Below, one piece after another: positions 44,938 through 55,326 of a stretch of DNA of 64,000 bases (position 1 is the stretch's first letter; each line of letters opens with the position of its first letter). Where the stretch lies: positions 1-64,000 of the forward strand of contig JBNFNA010000007.1 of the NCBI GenBank assembly GCA_049941595.1. Direction: 5' to 3'. Both the position numbers and the translations under genes were made by a program. The stretch comes from Pasteurella sp049941595 (lineage in GTDB: Bacteria; Pseudomonadota; Gammaproteobacteria; Enterobacterales; Pasteurellaceae). The notes under the pieces are model-generated. The model was not told the DNA's origin, did not search any database, and saw only the letters and a program-made list of their open reading frames with translations.

Positions 44938-46704
44938 ATGAAATTATTTCGCAATAAAGTGGCATCATCCATTGCCAATATGCTCATACTTAGCACTGCA
45001 TTTGTAGGTGCTACCTCGCTTGCTCACGTAAAAACCGAAGTCGTCGGAATCAAAAATTCAACCCTCAAAGAGAATGTAACGATCTACATTAATCTAATTG
45101 ATGAATACGATGCAGATGGCTCTGATAGACACAAAGAGCTCGTCGAAGAAGCGATTAGCAAAGGGCTAAGAGCTTACGGTCATTACCACAGCACAGTTGC
45201 ATTTCAACTCAAACAATTACCAAACAAAAAAGATGATATTCCTACTCAACTTTTAGTGGCGGCAGTAGATATCGGTGAGCCGGTTAAAATTGCAGAAACA
45301 GATGTCGTAATTGAAGGCGATGCCCAAAACGATAAAGAATTTGATAAAGTGAAAAACAACGTGCCTGCAAAGGGGGCGGTCGTTAATCACGAAACCTACG
45401 ATAATTATAAAGATAGCTTACAAAAACTGGCGTTAAGTCGTGGTTATTTTGACGCAGATTTCACCCGTTCTCGCCTCGAAATTATGCCTTCGACACACCA
45501 AGCTTGGTGGCGTTTAACCTATGATAGTGGCGAGCGTTATCACATCGGTGAAATTACTTTCGAAAATTCACAAATTCGTGAAGATTATTTGCGTAATATG
45601 TTGAATGTGAAAACTGGCGATCCTTATTTAATCAATGATCTCTCTAAACTCACAAATAACTACACCTCATCAAACTGGTTCAGTTCAGTCTTGTTACAAC
45701 CAGACTTAGACGATGACAATAAGCTCGTCAACGTCAACGTAATGCTCCGCCCACGTAAGAAAAATAGTATGGAAGTGGGTATCGGTTGGGCATCAGATGT
45801 AGGCCCTCGCTTACAATTGGGTTGGAACAAACCTTGGATCAATAGCCGTGGCCATAGCTTCCGCACCAATCTTTATGTGTCAGCACCAAAACAATCTTTG
45901 GAAGCGACCTATAAAATGCCACTACTGAAAAATCCGTTAAATTATTATTATGAAATGTCGACGGGTTTTGAAAATGAGAAAGTCAACGATACCAGCACAT
46001 TTGCCTCAACCTTTGCGGCATTGCGTTATTGGAACCACGCTACCGGTTGGCAACATTCACTGGGCTTGCGTGTGCGTTATGACTCATTCACGCAAGCGGG
46101 CATCAAAGATAAAACCTTATTAGTTTATCCAACAGCCTCGTTGCGTCGCACCCGTTTACAAGGTGGGTTGTTCCCAACGTGGGGCGATCGTCAGAATATT
46201 ACCGTTGATTTTGGTCGCACTTGGTGGCTCTCTGATGTGGACTTTTTCAAAGTTCAAGCCTCCAGCCTTTGGGTCAGAACCTATGCACAAAACCACCGTA
46301 TTGTGACCCGCTTAGAGCTTGGCTGGCTACATACAAAAGAAATTCAACGTATTCCACCAGCACTGCGTTTCTTCGCAGGGGGGGACCGTAGTGTGCGTGG
46401 TTATGGTTATAAGAAAATTTCACCGAAAAATGCTCAAGGTAAATTAATTGGCGCCTCACGCTTACTCACTGGTAGCTTTGAATATCAATACCAAGTCTAT
46501 CCAGACTGGTGGTTAGCTACTTTTGGTGACACTGGCTTAGCGGCAAATACCTTCAAACGTGAAGAACTCCGTTATGGCGCAGGAATGGGGGTGCGTTGGG
46601 CATCGCCTGTGGGCGCAATTAAATTTGATATCGCAACCCCAATTCGAGATAAAGACAACAGCAAAAACATCCATTTCTACATTGGGCTGGGTGCAGAACT
46701 TTAA
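44938..46704 (+). CDS. tamA: Translocation and assembly module outer-membrane subunit TamA
   Basis: The 588-residue Omp85-family protein has a signal peptide (about 1-30), three POTRA-type domains in the periplasm, and a C-terminal 16-strand beta barrel ending in IGLGAEL. The barrel motif VRGYGY near 485 is the lid-lock signature. With TamB it helps insert outer-membrane proteins and may support phospholipid transport. tamB begins 18 bases downstream. The length is close to E. coli TamA (577). Confidence 0.95.
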   Translation: MKLFRNKVASSIANMLILSTAFVGATSLAHVKTEVVGIKNSTLKENVTIYINLIDEYDADGSDRHKELVEEAISKGLRAYGHYHSTVAFQLKQLPNKKDDIPTQLLVAAVDIGEPVKIAETDVVIEGDAQNDKEFDKVKNNVPAKGAVVNHETYDNYKDSLQKLALSRGYFDADFTRSRLEIMPSTHQAWWRLTYDSGERYHIGEITFENSQIREDYLRNMLNVKTGDPYLINDLSKLTNNYTSSNWFSSVLLQPDLDDDNKLVNVNVMLRPRKKNSMEVGIGWASDVGPRLQLGWNKPWINSRGHSFRTNLYVSAPKQSLEATYKMPLLKNPLNYYYEMSTGFENEKVNDTSTFASTFAALRYWNHATGWQHSLGLRVRYDSFTQAGIKDKTLLVYPTASLRRTRLQGGLFPTWGDRQNITVDFGRTWWLSDVDFFKVQASSLWVRTYAQNHRIVTRLELGWLHTKEIQRIPPALRFFAGGDRSVRGYGYKKISPKNAQGKLIGASRLLTGSFEYQYQVYPDWWLATFGDTGLAANTFKREELRYGAGMGVRWASPVGAIKFDIATPIRDKDNSKNIHFYIGLGAEL

Positions 46705-46722
46705 TCCTATGGATACTTAAGA

Positions 46723-49700
46723 ATGACAGATAAAACAGAAAATACTGAAACCAATGAAAAACAGCCTACTGCGAAGCCGAAAAAACGCAGATGGTGTCGC
46801 ATTTTACTCTGTGTAAGTGCGGTCATTTTTTTACCTATTTTCGCACTTGTCATTGCGTTAAGCACTAGCGCTGGGCAACGCAATCTGATCGAACTTGCGG
46901 ATAAATACCTTGATAATCTCAATATTGCGCAAGTCAGTGGTGGCTTACAAGAAGGTTTAGTGCTGGATAAGCTACAAATCACTTCTCAAGGTGTCACCAC
47001 CAATGTTGAGCAAGTTCGCCTACAAATGGGGCTGAATTGTTTATTGCGTTTGCATATTTGTATCCAAGATATCACTGTCAAACAACCCCATATTCAAGTA
47101 GATACGGCGCTTTTACCACCAAGCAAAGCGAAAAAAGAACGCAATCAACCAATGCAGCGCATTACATTGCCAATGTCCGTAGAGGTGGAAAATATTCTCA
47201 TCGAGCAGGCAAAAGTACAAATCGATGAAAACAACATTGATTTGGCTCGCTTTCAAAGTGCGGTTAGTTTAAACAATGAAACGGGATTAACTATTCAGCC
47301 GACCAACATTGATGAATTGCTTATTGCAATGAAAGCCAAAGCCGCAATTGAAAAGGCTGAAAAGAACCAAGCTGAACCAGCTACTGCACAAACTGCAACG
47401 GAGAAAGTCAAAGAAAAAGTGGCAGACAAGGTGGTGGAAAAAGTTGGTGAACAAGTTGAAAAAGCCACAGGTGAAGAGATTGTTCACAGCCAAGCTGATG
47501 AAAAAGCGGAAAAAGCAAAATCACCAATCGACTGGGATAAACTTGCAGAAATCCTTTCGCAACCTTTGTTGGCGGATCTACCGCAAGTCGAATTACCGTT
47601 CGATATTCATTTACCAAATATTCAAGGCAACCAATGGCAATATCAACACATTGCTGAAAAACCTGAAAATAATCAACTAATTGAAATCTCAAAAGTGCAA
47701 TTACAAGCCGATGCTACTGGCGATAAAGTGCAATTAAGCACGATTGCGTTAGAAAGCAGTGCGGGACAAATTCACGGGCAAGGTCAACTACAATTAAGTG
47801 GTGATTATCCAATTCAATTAGATTTGCAATCTCAATTGGTAAAACAACAGTTTGGTGCAAACTTCACACTGCCTAAAACGGATGCAAAAATTCAAATTTC
47901 AGGAAATTTGTTAAAACAGACCGCACTTTCCTTGCAAACCAACGGCATTGTCAATGCATCGTTAACTGGACAAGTGGAATTACACGAACCGAAAACGCCT
48001 TTCCAGTTAAATCTTGATATAAAAGATTTCAAATACCCTTGGGACGGCTCACAAAAAAATCCACTCACAGTGCCTGCCGCTAATTTAGCCTTAAGCGGTA
48101 ATTTACTGAACTATCAAATGGCACTGACTGCGCAAGCAGAAGGAATGGATATTCCAAAAACCAAACTGGCACTTGATGCAGCGGGTGAATTAACCGACCT
48201 CACGATTAATCAATTGCGTGTAGATGCGTTGCAAGGCACTGCAACAATGCAAGGTAAATTAGGCTGGCGTAATGGCGTGCAGTGGTACAGCGATTTACAG
48301 CTCGCCAAGCTCAATTTAAGTGAATATGTTGCTAAATTGCCAACTGTTTTATCCGGTTCGATGTTCTCAACAGGTTTAATCAACCAAGATAAATGGTTGA
48401 TTGATGTCCCAAATTTGGACTTACAAGGCTCGCTCTCAAACCGCCCATTAGCATTAAAAGGCAAATTGAGCTTCGGTGCGGAACAAGGCATTCGTGACTT
48501 GTTAGTGAAATTACCTGAGTTATTACTCAGTTATGGCGACAATAACATCAATGCGCAAGGTTTCTTAGGGGAAAAATCGGATTTAAAACTGGATATCAAC
48601 GCACCAAACCTACAAGGATTATTGCCAACATTGACAGGCAATCTCAAAGGTCAAATGCACATTTCGGGAAATTTAATTCAGCCTAAAGTGGATCTTGATT
48701 TAGCGGGTAAACAAATTAAGTTCAATGGCTTACATCTCGCTAACCTACAAGCAAAAGGTGACATTGACATTGCCCAAGGCACCAAAGGGCAACTTGAGTT
48801 GCAACTAGATGGCCTCAATTACAGCGATATTAAAGTCAATAACGCGAAATTAACAGTGCAAGGTGATGAAAAACAACATCAACTCACCTTAACATCACAA
48901 GGTGACCCAGTGGGTGCAAAACTGAATATAAATGGAAGTTTTGACCGCACTTCACAAAATTGGAAAGGCAATATTAGCCAAATTAATATCCAATCCCCTG
49001 TGGGTAGCTGGCAAACCAATCAAGCGGTCAATGTCAATTATGATCACAAAAATACAATGGCGAATATTCACGCACATTGTTGGCAAAATCCGAATATTGA
49101 ATTGTGTTTCCCACAAAATTTCCAAGCGGGAAAATCAGGCGAAGTCCCCTTCAACATTAAAAAATTCGACTTAGCATTAGTGAACAAACTGGCTGAACAA
49201 AATATGTTAAAAGGTCAGCTGACTAGCGAGGGTAAAGTCGCTTGGTTTGTAGATAAAGCACCGCAACTGAATGTGACTGTGAATGGACAAAATCTTGAGT
49301 TTAGCCAAAAAATTGATCGTCGATCATTTAACTTAGATATCTCGAAATTACAGCTCAATGCAAATTTACAAAACAATAATCTTGCACTGACTTCAGAAGT
49401 AAACGTGCAAGATGAAGGCAAAATGACCGCACAGCTTGATATTAAAGATCTGGCTAAAGCTCGTCAGTTAGGTGGGGCTTTTGTTATTCATCATTTAAGT
49501 TTAGATATTTTTAACCAGATTCTGCCGTTAAAAGACAATATCGGCGGTAAAGTCACAGCCAATATTAAATTTGGTGGCAGCCTAAATGCCCCTGATTTGA
49601 ACGGCAGTTTCAACGTGCAGAATATTCGTGCGGAAATGGCAGCCTTACCATTTGATATTAAAGATGGTCAACTAAGCTTAAACTTCCGTGGCCACAATTC

Positions 49701-50763
49701 TACTTTGCAGGGTTATATTAAAACTGCTGACAGCCAACTAGACGTGACAGGGAATGCAAGCTGGCAAACTGTGGATAAATGGACAAGTGCGGTACATATT
49801 AAGGCAGATCAATTTAAAGTTGATATTCCATCTATCGCCAAGTTAAGAGTCAGCCCTGATATTCATATTAATGCCAATCCGAAACGCTTAGAACTTTCGG
49901 GCAATGTGGACATTCCTTGGGCGCGCATTGCGATTGAAGAGTTGCCACCGACTGCCGTTGCTGTGAGTAAAGATGAGGTCATTTTAGACGGTAAAACCAC
50001 TGAGAAAAAACTGCCGAAATTACCAGCAAAAACCAAATCTGGTATGGAAATTGTGTCTAACCTGACCATCAATATTGGTAAGGATGTCCACCTTGATGCT
50101 TATGGCTTAACCAGTAATTTGAATGGTTTGCTTTCAGTACGCCAAGACAAAGGCAATCTTGGTTTATACGGTCAAATTAACTTAACCAATGGTCGTTATG
50201 CCTCATTTGGTCAGGACTTATTGATCCGTAAAGGCTTGATCAGTTTCTCAGGCTTACCATCACAACCGATGCTGAATATTGAAGCTATCCGCAACCCTGA
50301 ATCAATGGAAACCTCTGGCATTATCGCAGGGGTGAAAGTAGTTGGTTTAGCAGAAAGCCCAGAAGTAAAAGTATTCTCTGAACCGGGAATGTCGCAAGAC
50401 CAAGCTTTGTCTTACATTCTCACAGGCCGTTCATTAGAAAATAGTGGTGAAGGTGGTTCAGGCGGCTCAATCGGTGCAGCATTACTTGGCTTAGGTTTAG
50501 CGAAAAGCGGTAAAGTCGTCGGTGGTATTGGACAAGCCTTTGGTATTCAAGATCTTAACTTAGGCACACAAGGGGTGGGAGATGCGTCTAAAGTGGTAGT
50601 GAGCGGTAGCATTACGCCACGCTTACAAGTGAAATACGGTGTGGGTTTATTTGATGGATTAGCTGAATTTACTGTCCGTTATCGTTTATTACCAAAACTT
50701 TATTTACAATCGGTTTCAGGGGTGACACAAGCGGTAGATCTACTCTATCAGTTTGAATTTTAG
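46723..50763 (+). CDS. tamB: Translocation and assembly module inner-membrane subunit TamB
   Basis: The 1346-residue TamB is anchored by an N-terminal segment (about 26-47) and crosses the periplasm as a long beta-taco groove. The C-terminal DUF490 domain (about 1000-1346) meets TamA. A charged, Ala/Lys/Glu-rich stretch near residues 208-270 (47344-47530) looks helical and is unlike the surrounding beta repeats. The current view is that TamB-like proteins move lipids between the membranes. ppx follows after 7 bases, so the three genes may be one transcript. Confidence 0.94.
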   Translation: MTDKTENTETNEKQPTAKPKKRRWCRILLCVSAVIFLPIFALVIALSTSAGQRNLIELADKYLDNLNIAQVSGGLQEGLVLDKLQITSQGVTTNVEQVRLQMGLNCLLRLHICIQDITVKQPHIQVDTALLPPSKAKKERNQPMQRITLPMSVEVENILIEQAKVQIDENNIDLARFQSAVSLNNETGLTIQPTNIDELLIAMKAKAAIEKAEKNQAEPATAQTATEKVKEKVADKVVEKVGEQVEKATGEEIVHSQADEKAEKAKSPIDWDKLAEILSQPLLADLPQVELPFDIHLPNIQGNQWQYQHIAEKPENNQLIEISKVQLQADATGDKVQLSTIALESSAGQIHGQGQLQLSGDYPIQLDLQSQLVKQQFGANFTLPKTDAKIQISGNLLKQTALSLQTNGIVNASLTGQVELHEPKTPFQLNLDIKDFKYPWDGSQKNPLTVPAANLALSGNLLNYQMALTAQAEGMDIPKTKLALDAAGELTDLTINQLRVDALQGTATMQGKLGWRNGVQWYSDLQLAKLNLSEYVAKLPTVLSGSMFSTGLINQDKWLIDVPNLDLQGSLSNRPLALKGKLSFGAEQGIRDLLVKLPELLLSYGDNNINAQGFLGEKSDLKLDINAPNLQGLLPTLTGNLKGQMHISGNLIQPKVDLDLAGKQIKFNGLHLANLQAKGDIDIAQGTKGQLELQLDGLNYSDIKVNNAKLTVQGDEKQHQLTLTSQGDPVGAKLNINGSFDRTSQNWKGNISQINIQSPVGSWQTNQAVNVNYDHKNTMANIHAHCWQNPNIELCFPQNFQAGKSGEVPFNIKKFDLALVNKLAEQNMLKGQLTSEGKVAWFVDKAPQLNVTVNGQNLEFSQKIDRRSFNLDISKLQLNANLQNNNLALTSEVNVQDEGKMTAQLDIKDLAKARQLGGAFVIHHLSLDIFNQILPLKDNIGGKVTANIKFGGSLNAPDLNGSFNVQNIRAEMAALPFDIKDGQLSLNFRGHNSTLQGYIKTADSQLDVTGNASWQTVDKWTSAVHIKADQFKVDIPSIAKLRVSPDIHINANPKRLELSGNVDIPWARIAIEELPPTAVAVSKDEVILDGKTTEKKLPKLPAKTKSGMEIVSNLTINIGKDVHLDAYGLTSNLNGLLSVRQDKGNLGLYGQINLTNGRYASFGQDLLIRKGLISFSGLPSQPMLNIEAIRNPESMETSGIIAGVKVVGLAESPEVKVFSEPGMSQDQALSYILTGRSLENSGEGGSGGSIGAALLGLGLAKSGKVVGGIGQAFGIQDLNLGTQGVGDASKVVVSGSITPRLQVKYGVGLFDGLAEFTVRYRLLPKLYLQSVSGVTQAVDLLYQFEF

Positions 50764-50770
50764 GTGAATT

Positions 50771-52318
50771 ATGAACAATGAAATTTTGATGGAAAAAATG
50801 ACCGCACTTACGTCACATCGACACGAAGTGCGGGAAATTGCAGCTATCGATCTCGGTTCGAATAGCTTTCACATGATTGTGGCACGCATTGTCAATGGTT
50901 CAATCCAAATTCTCTCGCGTCTTAAGCAGAAAGTGCAACTCGCTGAAGGCTTAGATGAAAACAATGTATTAAATCAAGCGGCGATTGATCGTGGGGTCAA
51001 TTGCCTTGCTTTATTTGCAGAACGCTTACAAGGGTTTGATCCTGAAAATGTTAACGTAGTGGGCACTTACACCTTGCGAAGAGCGGTCAACAATGAAGAA
51101 TTTTTACGCCAAGCAAAAGCAGTATTCCCTTATCCAATCAATATTATCACGGGGAAAACCGAAGCCAAAACTATTTATGCCGGCGTTTCCCACACTCAAC
51201 CTGAAATGGGTCGTAAATTAGTTGTGGATATTGGTGGTGGCTCGACAGAAATGATCGTCGGTGAAAACTTTACTCCATTGCTAGCAGAAAGCCGTCACAT
51301 GGGCTGTGTGAGTTTTGCTAAACATTTCTTCCCTGAGGGTGTAATTTCACCAGAAAACTTCAATCAAGCACGTCAAACGGCCCTCACTAAAATCGAAGAT
51401 CTGGCTTTTGAGTACCGCAATTTAGGCTGGGACGTAGCTTTTGGTTCTTCAGGTACGATCAAAACGGTGTATCAAGTGATTATGGCGAACATCGATCCTA
51501 ACGGCATCATCACCAAAGAACGCATTGATCAACTTATCGAACAAACCTTACAAGTATCGCATTTTGAAGATCTTAAATTATCGGGCTTGGTTGAAGAAAG
51601 GGCCGACGTATTTGTGCCAGGTTTAGCCATTTTAAGTGCCGTATTTGAAACCTTTGGCATTACACAAATGCGCTACTCTGATGGTGCATTACGTGAAGGC
51701 GTGATGTACAGCTTAGAAAAAAATTTCCAAGTGACCAACATCCGTCAACGCACTGCGTTTGGCTTGGCAGAACAGTTTAATATAGACCAAGCGCAAGCAG
51801 AGCGCGTTTATCAAACGGCACATCTATTATGCACGCAATACCAAGCATGGCAAAAACCAGAATTCGCCGAAGAAATGTGTGAGATTTTATTGTGGGCAAC
51901 ACGCTTGCACGAAGTGGGGATTGTGATTAATCACAAAGGGGTGCAAAAACATTCTGCTTATATCATTCAAAATATGGAATTACCAGGTTTTGATAAAGAG
52001 CAACAACGCTTGCTGGCGACTTTAGTGCGTTATCAAATCAATTTGTTTAAACCAACTGAATTGAGCAAATCAGGGCGTTATACAGATCAAGATATTCTTG
52101 CCGTAGTGCGTTTGTTACGCTTAGCAATTATGCTCAATAAGCCACGCCAAGCGACGGATAAAACGGAACAAATTCATTTAAAAATTGACCGCACTTTGAA
52201 CCACTGGAAACTAAAATTTGCTAAAGGTTATCTCACACATACGCCATTGATTCACAACGAGTTAAAAGCTGAAAAACGCTTGCTCAATGAAATTGGACTC
52301 GAGCTAACTTTCCAATAA
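50771..52318 (+). CDS. ppx: Exopolyphosphatase
   Basis: The 515-residue Ppx/GppA-family enzyme removes terminal phosphates from polyphosphate chains. The ASKHA motifs AAIDLGSNSFHMIVA (near 24-38) and VVDIGGGSTEMIVG (near 144-157) are present. The GMRYSDGALREGVMY block near 305 and length favour Ppx over the shorter GppA. The N-terminal codons include an uptake core (ACCGCACTT, encoding TAL), so the first 20 residues are partly shaped by the uptake sequence. A start at the internal ATG (MTALT) is also possible. Confidence 0.9.
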   Translation: MNNEILMEKMTALTSHRHEVREIAAIDLGSNSFHMIVARIVNGSIQILSRLKQKVQLAEGLDENNVLNQAAIDRGVNCLALFAERLQGFDPENVNVVGTYTLRRAVNNEEFLRQAKAVFPYPINIITGKTEAKTIYAGVSHTQPEMGRKLVVDIGGGSTEMIVGENFTPLLAESRHMGCVSFAKHFFPEGVISPENFNQARQTALTKIEDLAFEYRNLGWDVAFGSSGTIKTVYQVIMANIDPNGIITKERIDQLIEQTLQVSHFEDLKLSGLVEERADVFVPGLAILSAVFETFGITQMRYSDGALREGVMYSLEKNFQVTNIRQRTAFGLAEQFNIDQAQAERVYQTAHLLCTQYQAWQKPEFAEEMCEILLWATRLHEVGIVINHKGVQKHSAYIIQNMELPGFDKEQQRLLATLVRYQINLFKPTELSKSGRYTDQDILAVVRLLRLAIMLNKPRQATDKTEQIHLKIDRTLNHWKLKFAKGYLTHTPLIHNELKAEKRLLNEIGLELTFQ

Positions 52319-52339
52319 AAGCCAACAATCACATACAAA

Positions 52340-52363
52340 AAACGCCCAACATCTCGGGCGTTT
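52340..52363 (+). terminator. Terminator of ppx
   Basis: AAACGCCC (52340-52347) pairs with GGGCGTTT (52356-52363), followed by GTTTT. A DNA uptake core lies between it and the convergent glmU stop. Confidence 0.88.
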
Positions 52364-52382
52364 GTTTTAGTCAAAGTGCGGT

Positions 52383-53759
52383 CTATTTTGATGCTTTTTT
52401 CACAGGACGTTGCCAGTGCTGAATATGACGTTGTGGCACACGTGAAATCACTAATTCATCGCAAGACACATTTCTAGTCACTGTTGTACCCGCACCAATG
52501 GTTGCGCCGTCTTCAATTGTGACTGGCGCAACAAGTTGTGCATCCGAGCCAACGAAAACGTTATTACCAATCACAGTTTTGAATTTGTTTGCACCGTCAT
52601 AGTTACAAGTAATTACACCAGCGCCGATATTACATTTTTCACCCACTTCAGCATCACCAACATAGCTTAAATGGTTCACTTTAGATCCATTGCCGACTTT
52701 TGCATTTTTGATTTCAACAAAGTTACCGATGTGTGTACTTTCCGCTAATTCTGTGCCTGGACGTAAACGAGAGAAAGGACCAATCATTGACGCTTTACCC
52801 ACGACCGCATTTTCTAATACTGAATAGGGTTTAATTTCAACATCATCTGCGATTTCGCAGTTTTTCAGTACACAACCGGCCCCAACGCGAACGCGGTTAC
52901 CTAAATGTACTTTGCCTTCAATAATCACGTTTACATCAATTTCTACATCTTTGCCGTGCGTTAATTCGCCACGCAGATCCAAGCGTTCAGGATCAGCCAA
53001 TGCCACACCCGCTAAAAGTAATTTGTCAGCTTGTTTACGTTGATAATAACGCTCTAAACGTGCAAGTTGTTGACGATTATTCACACCTTCAACTTCCATT
53101 ACATCACTTGGGTGCACTGCCACAACTTGGCAACCATCTTGATTTGCTAATGCAATCACATCAGTAATGTAATATTCACCTTGTGCATTATTGTTGGTTA
53201 ATTGTGATAACCATTTTTTAAAGCTCTTACCATCAGCCACTAATAAGCCGGTATTAATTTCTTGAATTTTAAGTTGCTCTGGGTTTGCATCTTTTTGCTC
53301 AACAATCCCAACTACATTGCCATTTTCACGTAAGATACGGCCATAACCCGTTGGGTCATCAAGATGTACTGTCAATAATGCAATGCCATTTTCAGGTTTT
53401 GCTGCAATAAGTTTTTGCAAAGTTTCTGCGGTAATTAATGGACCATCGCCATATAACATCAAAATGTTTTCATCATCTTCAAAAAATGGTGCCGCTTGTT
53501 GCATTGCGTGGCCAGTACCAAGCTGCTCGGCTTGTAAAATCCAATTCACTGGCTCATCTTGTAAACGTGCCTGCATTACTTCACCACCGTGACCATAGAC
53601 TAAATGAATATTTTTTGCGTTAATGGATTTCACTGTATCGATCACGTGCTTAACCATTGGCTTGCCTGCAATTTTATGCAATACCTTCGGTAAATCAGAA
53701 TACATACGCGTTCCTTTCCCCGCGGCTAAAATCACAATGCTTAATGTTTTTGCTTCCAT
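52383..53759 (-). CDS. glmU: Bifunctional UDP-GlcNAc pyrophosphorylase/glucosamine-1-phosphate acetyltransferase
   Basis: The 458-residue enzyme makes UDP-N-acetylglucosamine, needed for peptidoglycan and LPS. The N-terminal uridyltransferase has LAAGKGTRM at 11-19. The C-terminal half is a left-handed beta helix with hexapeptide repeats (such as IGNFVEIKNAKVGNGSKV) carrying the acetyltransferase. The length is standard. Its upstream gap of 179 bases, shared with a divergent lipoprotein gene, shows no strong regulatory motif to my eye. Confidence 0.97.
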   Translation of the reverse strand: MEAKTLSIVILAAGKGTRMYSDLPKVLHKIAGKPMVKHVIDTVKSINAKNIHLVYGHGGEVMQARLQDEPVNWILQAEQLGTGHAMQQAAPFFEDDENILMLYGDGPLITAETLQKLIAAKPENGIALLTVHLDDPTGYGRILRENGNVVGIVEQKDANPEQLKIQEINTGLLVADGKSFKKWLSQLTNNNAQGEYYITDVIALANQDGCQVVAVHPSDVMEVEGVNNRQQLARLERYYQRKQADKLLLAGVALADPERLDLRGELTHGKDVEIDVNVIIEGKVHLGNRVRVGAGCVLKNCEIADDVEIKPYSVLENAVVGKASMIGPFSRLRPGTELAESTHIGNFVEIKNAKVGNGSKVNHLSYVGDAEVGEKCNIGAGVITCNYDGANKFKTVIGNNVFVGSDAQLVAPVTIEDGATIGAGTTVTRNVSCDELVISRVPQRHIQHWQRPVKKASK

Positions 53760-53938
53760 AAAATGCCCTATTCAGGTTATCAATAAAATTTAACTAAAAT
53801 TATAATCCAAGTTAGTCATAAAAATAAGCCAGGATAATTAAAACAGTGTAAAATTGCGCCCAAAGCAAAAGAAGTGTAATATTATGTATGTATTATATTA
53901 TCTAGCGTTTTATTTAAGAATTTAGCAAGGAACAGACT

Positions 53939-54478
53939 ATGAATACACTAACTAAAATTACTACCATCGCATTTTGCTCGATGTTCTTATTTGCTTGTGA
54001 TAAGTTTGACATCGAAAGTTTAACAATGAAAAGTAAGCCAGCGCCATCTGCGCCTGTGCATATCCAAGTAGATCCAAAATCAGATTTTCAGAAATTTACA
54101 GAGTTCCAAATCTCTCAAAATGCCAAAGTAGCGGCATTAAATGAAGAAATTACTCGTGCAGTACAAGCGGGCGATTTAAAAGCACTTGAGCCTGTGTTAC
54201 TTAAATTCTCAACTCAAATTAATGACATTGCGAAAGAGTTGGATTCATTACCAATTTACAGTTCTGAAATTATTAAATTAAAAGAACAAGCAAAAGATTT
54301 ATTATTAAAATCTTCTGAATTAATGATTGATAACGTAAAATTGCAACAAAATCCGTCACCACAAGGGGTTCAATCATTAGTAACGAAAAAAGAAATTTTG
54401 ATTAAAGTTGCCGATGAATTTACTCAGCTAAATAATGAATTAGCGACCAAATACGGCGATATGACCACACAAAACTAA
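53939..54478 (+). CDS. Predicted lipoprotein, unknown function
   Basis: A 179-residue protein with a lipoprotein signal ending in the lipobox LFAC (residues 17-20). The mature part is helical and charged, Gln/Lys/Glu-rich, with likely coiled coils (about 65-170). I recognise no named family; it resembles small Pasteurellaceae-specific lipoproteins. The residue after the cysteine is Asp (CDK), which in enteric bacteria is an inner-membrane retention signal. It stands alone with its own terminator. Confidence 0.72.
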   Translation: MNTLTKITTIAFCSMFLFACDKFDIESLTMKSKPAPSAPVHIQVDPKSDFQKFTEFQISQNAKVAALNEEITRAVQAGDLKALEPVLLKFSTQINDIAKELDSLPIYSSEIIKLKEQAKDLLLKSSELMIDNVKLQQNPSPQGVQSLVTKKEILIKVADEFTQLNNELATKYGDMTTQN

Positions 54479-54490
54479 TCTTAAAAAATA

Positions 54491-54520
54491 AAAAACCGCA
54501 CTTAGGATGGTGCGGTTTTT
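54491..54520 (+). terminator. Terminator with uptake core after the lipoprotein gene
   Basis: AAAAACCGCAC (54491-54501) pairs with GTGCGGTTTTT (54510-54520) around an 8-base loop. The left arm contains the reverse uptake core ACCGCACTT. Confidence 0.9.
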
Positions 54521-54558
54521 TATGCCTTTTGAACGCTAAAGAGACTGATATAAATCGA

Positions 54559-55323
54559 CTATTCTGCGTGATTTACATAAATATCAAAACGATGATTTTT
54601 AGTATCTCGGCTAAAGTGCGGTGCTTTTTGGGCAAGAAATTGAGCATAGTCAGGGCGTTTCACCACAACCCGTTTTTTTGCCAAGGCTAACGCAGGTTCA
54701 AGCAAAGTGTCTGCATCTAAATCGGCACCGACTAAATGTTGAAACACACGCATTTCTTTTTTCACTAACGCACTTTTTTGTTTATGAGGATACATAGGAT
54801 CTAAATACACCACATCTGCAAAATCCGTTTCTGGATTCAGTTGCACAATGTGATTAACAGGTAAAAGCTGCATATTTTGTTGCATCATCTCGCCAATTTC
54901 ACTGTCAGCATAAGCTCGTTGCAAACCGTCTTGTAATAAAAATCTCACTACCGGGTGACGTTCAACTAAGCGTACTTTGCAGCCAATCGAAGCTAACACA
55001 AACGCATCTCGACCTAAGCCCGCAGTAGCATCAATGACCGTTGGTAAAATATCATTTTTGATCCCAACAGCTTTTGCCACAGCTTCGCCACGTCCACCAC
55101 CAAATTTGCGACGGTGCGCCATTGCGCCACTCACAAAATCCACAAAAACAGCGCCTAATTTCGGCTCGTCTAACTTGCGTAACTCTAATCGTGTTTGATT
55201 TTTTTCATCGTAAGTCTGCACTAACGCCAAATAGTTTTCTGGATCGTGTTGTAAACCTGCCGATTCACAAAGTACGGTGAAATTTTCAGGATTTTCTGTT
55301 TCGCAAAGCAGTTGAATTTTCAT
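54559..55323 (-). CDS. rsmJ: 16S rRNA (guanine(1516)-N2)-methyltransferase RsmJ
   Basis: The 254-residue SAM-dependent methyltransferase modifies G1516 of 16S rRNA. The SAM motif DATAGLGRDAFVLASIG is near 97, with VVYLDPMYPHKQKSA near 169 forming the catalytic region. The family length and the HRRKFGGGRGEAVAKAVG block near 71 agree with RsmJ (YhiQ). It follows trmA after 3 bases on the same strand, giving a small RNA-methylation pair. Confidence 0.93.
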   Translation of the reverse strand: MKIQLLCETENPENFTVLCESAGLQHDPENYLALVQTYDEKNQTRLELRKLDEPKLGAVFVDFVSGAMAHRRKFGGGRGEAVAKAVGIKNDILPTVIDATAGLGRDAFVLASIGCKVRLVERHPVVRFLLQDGLQRAYADSEIGEMMQQNMQLLPVNHIVQLNPETDFADVVYLDPMYPHKQKSALVKKEMRVFQHLVGADLDADTLLEPALALAKKRVVVKRPDYAQFLAQKAPHFSRDTKNHRFDIYVNHAE

Positions 55324-55326
55324 CGT

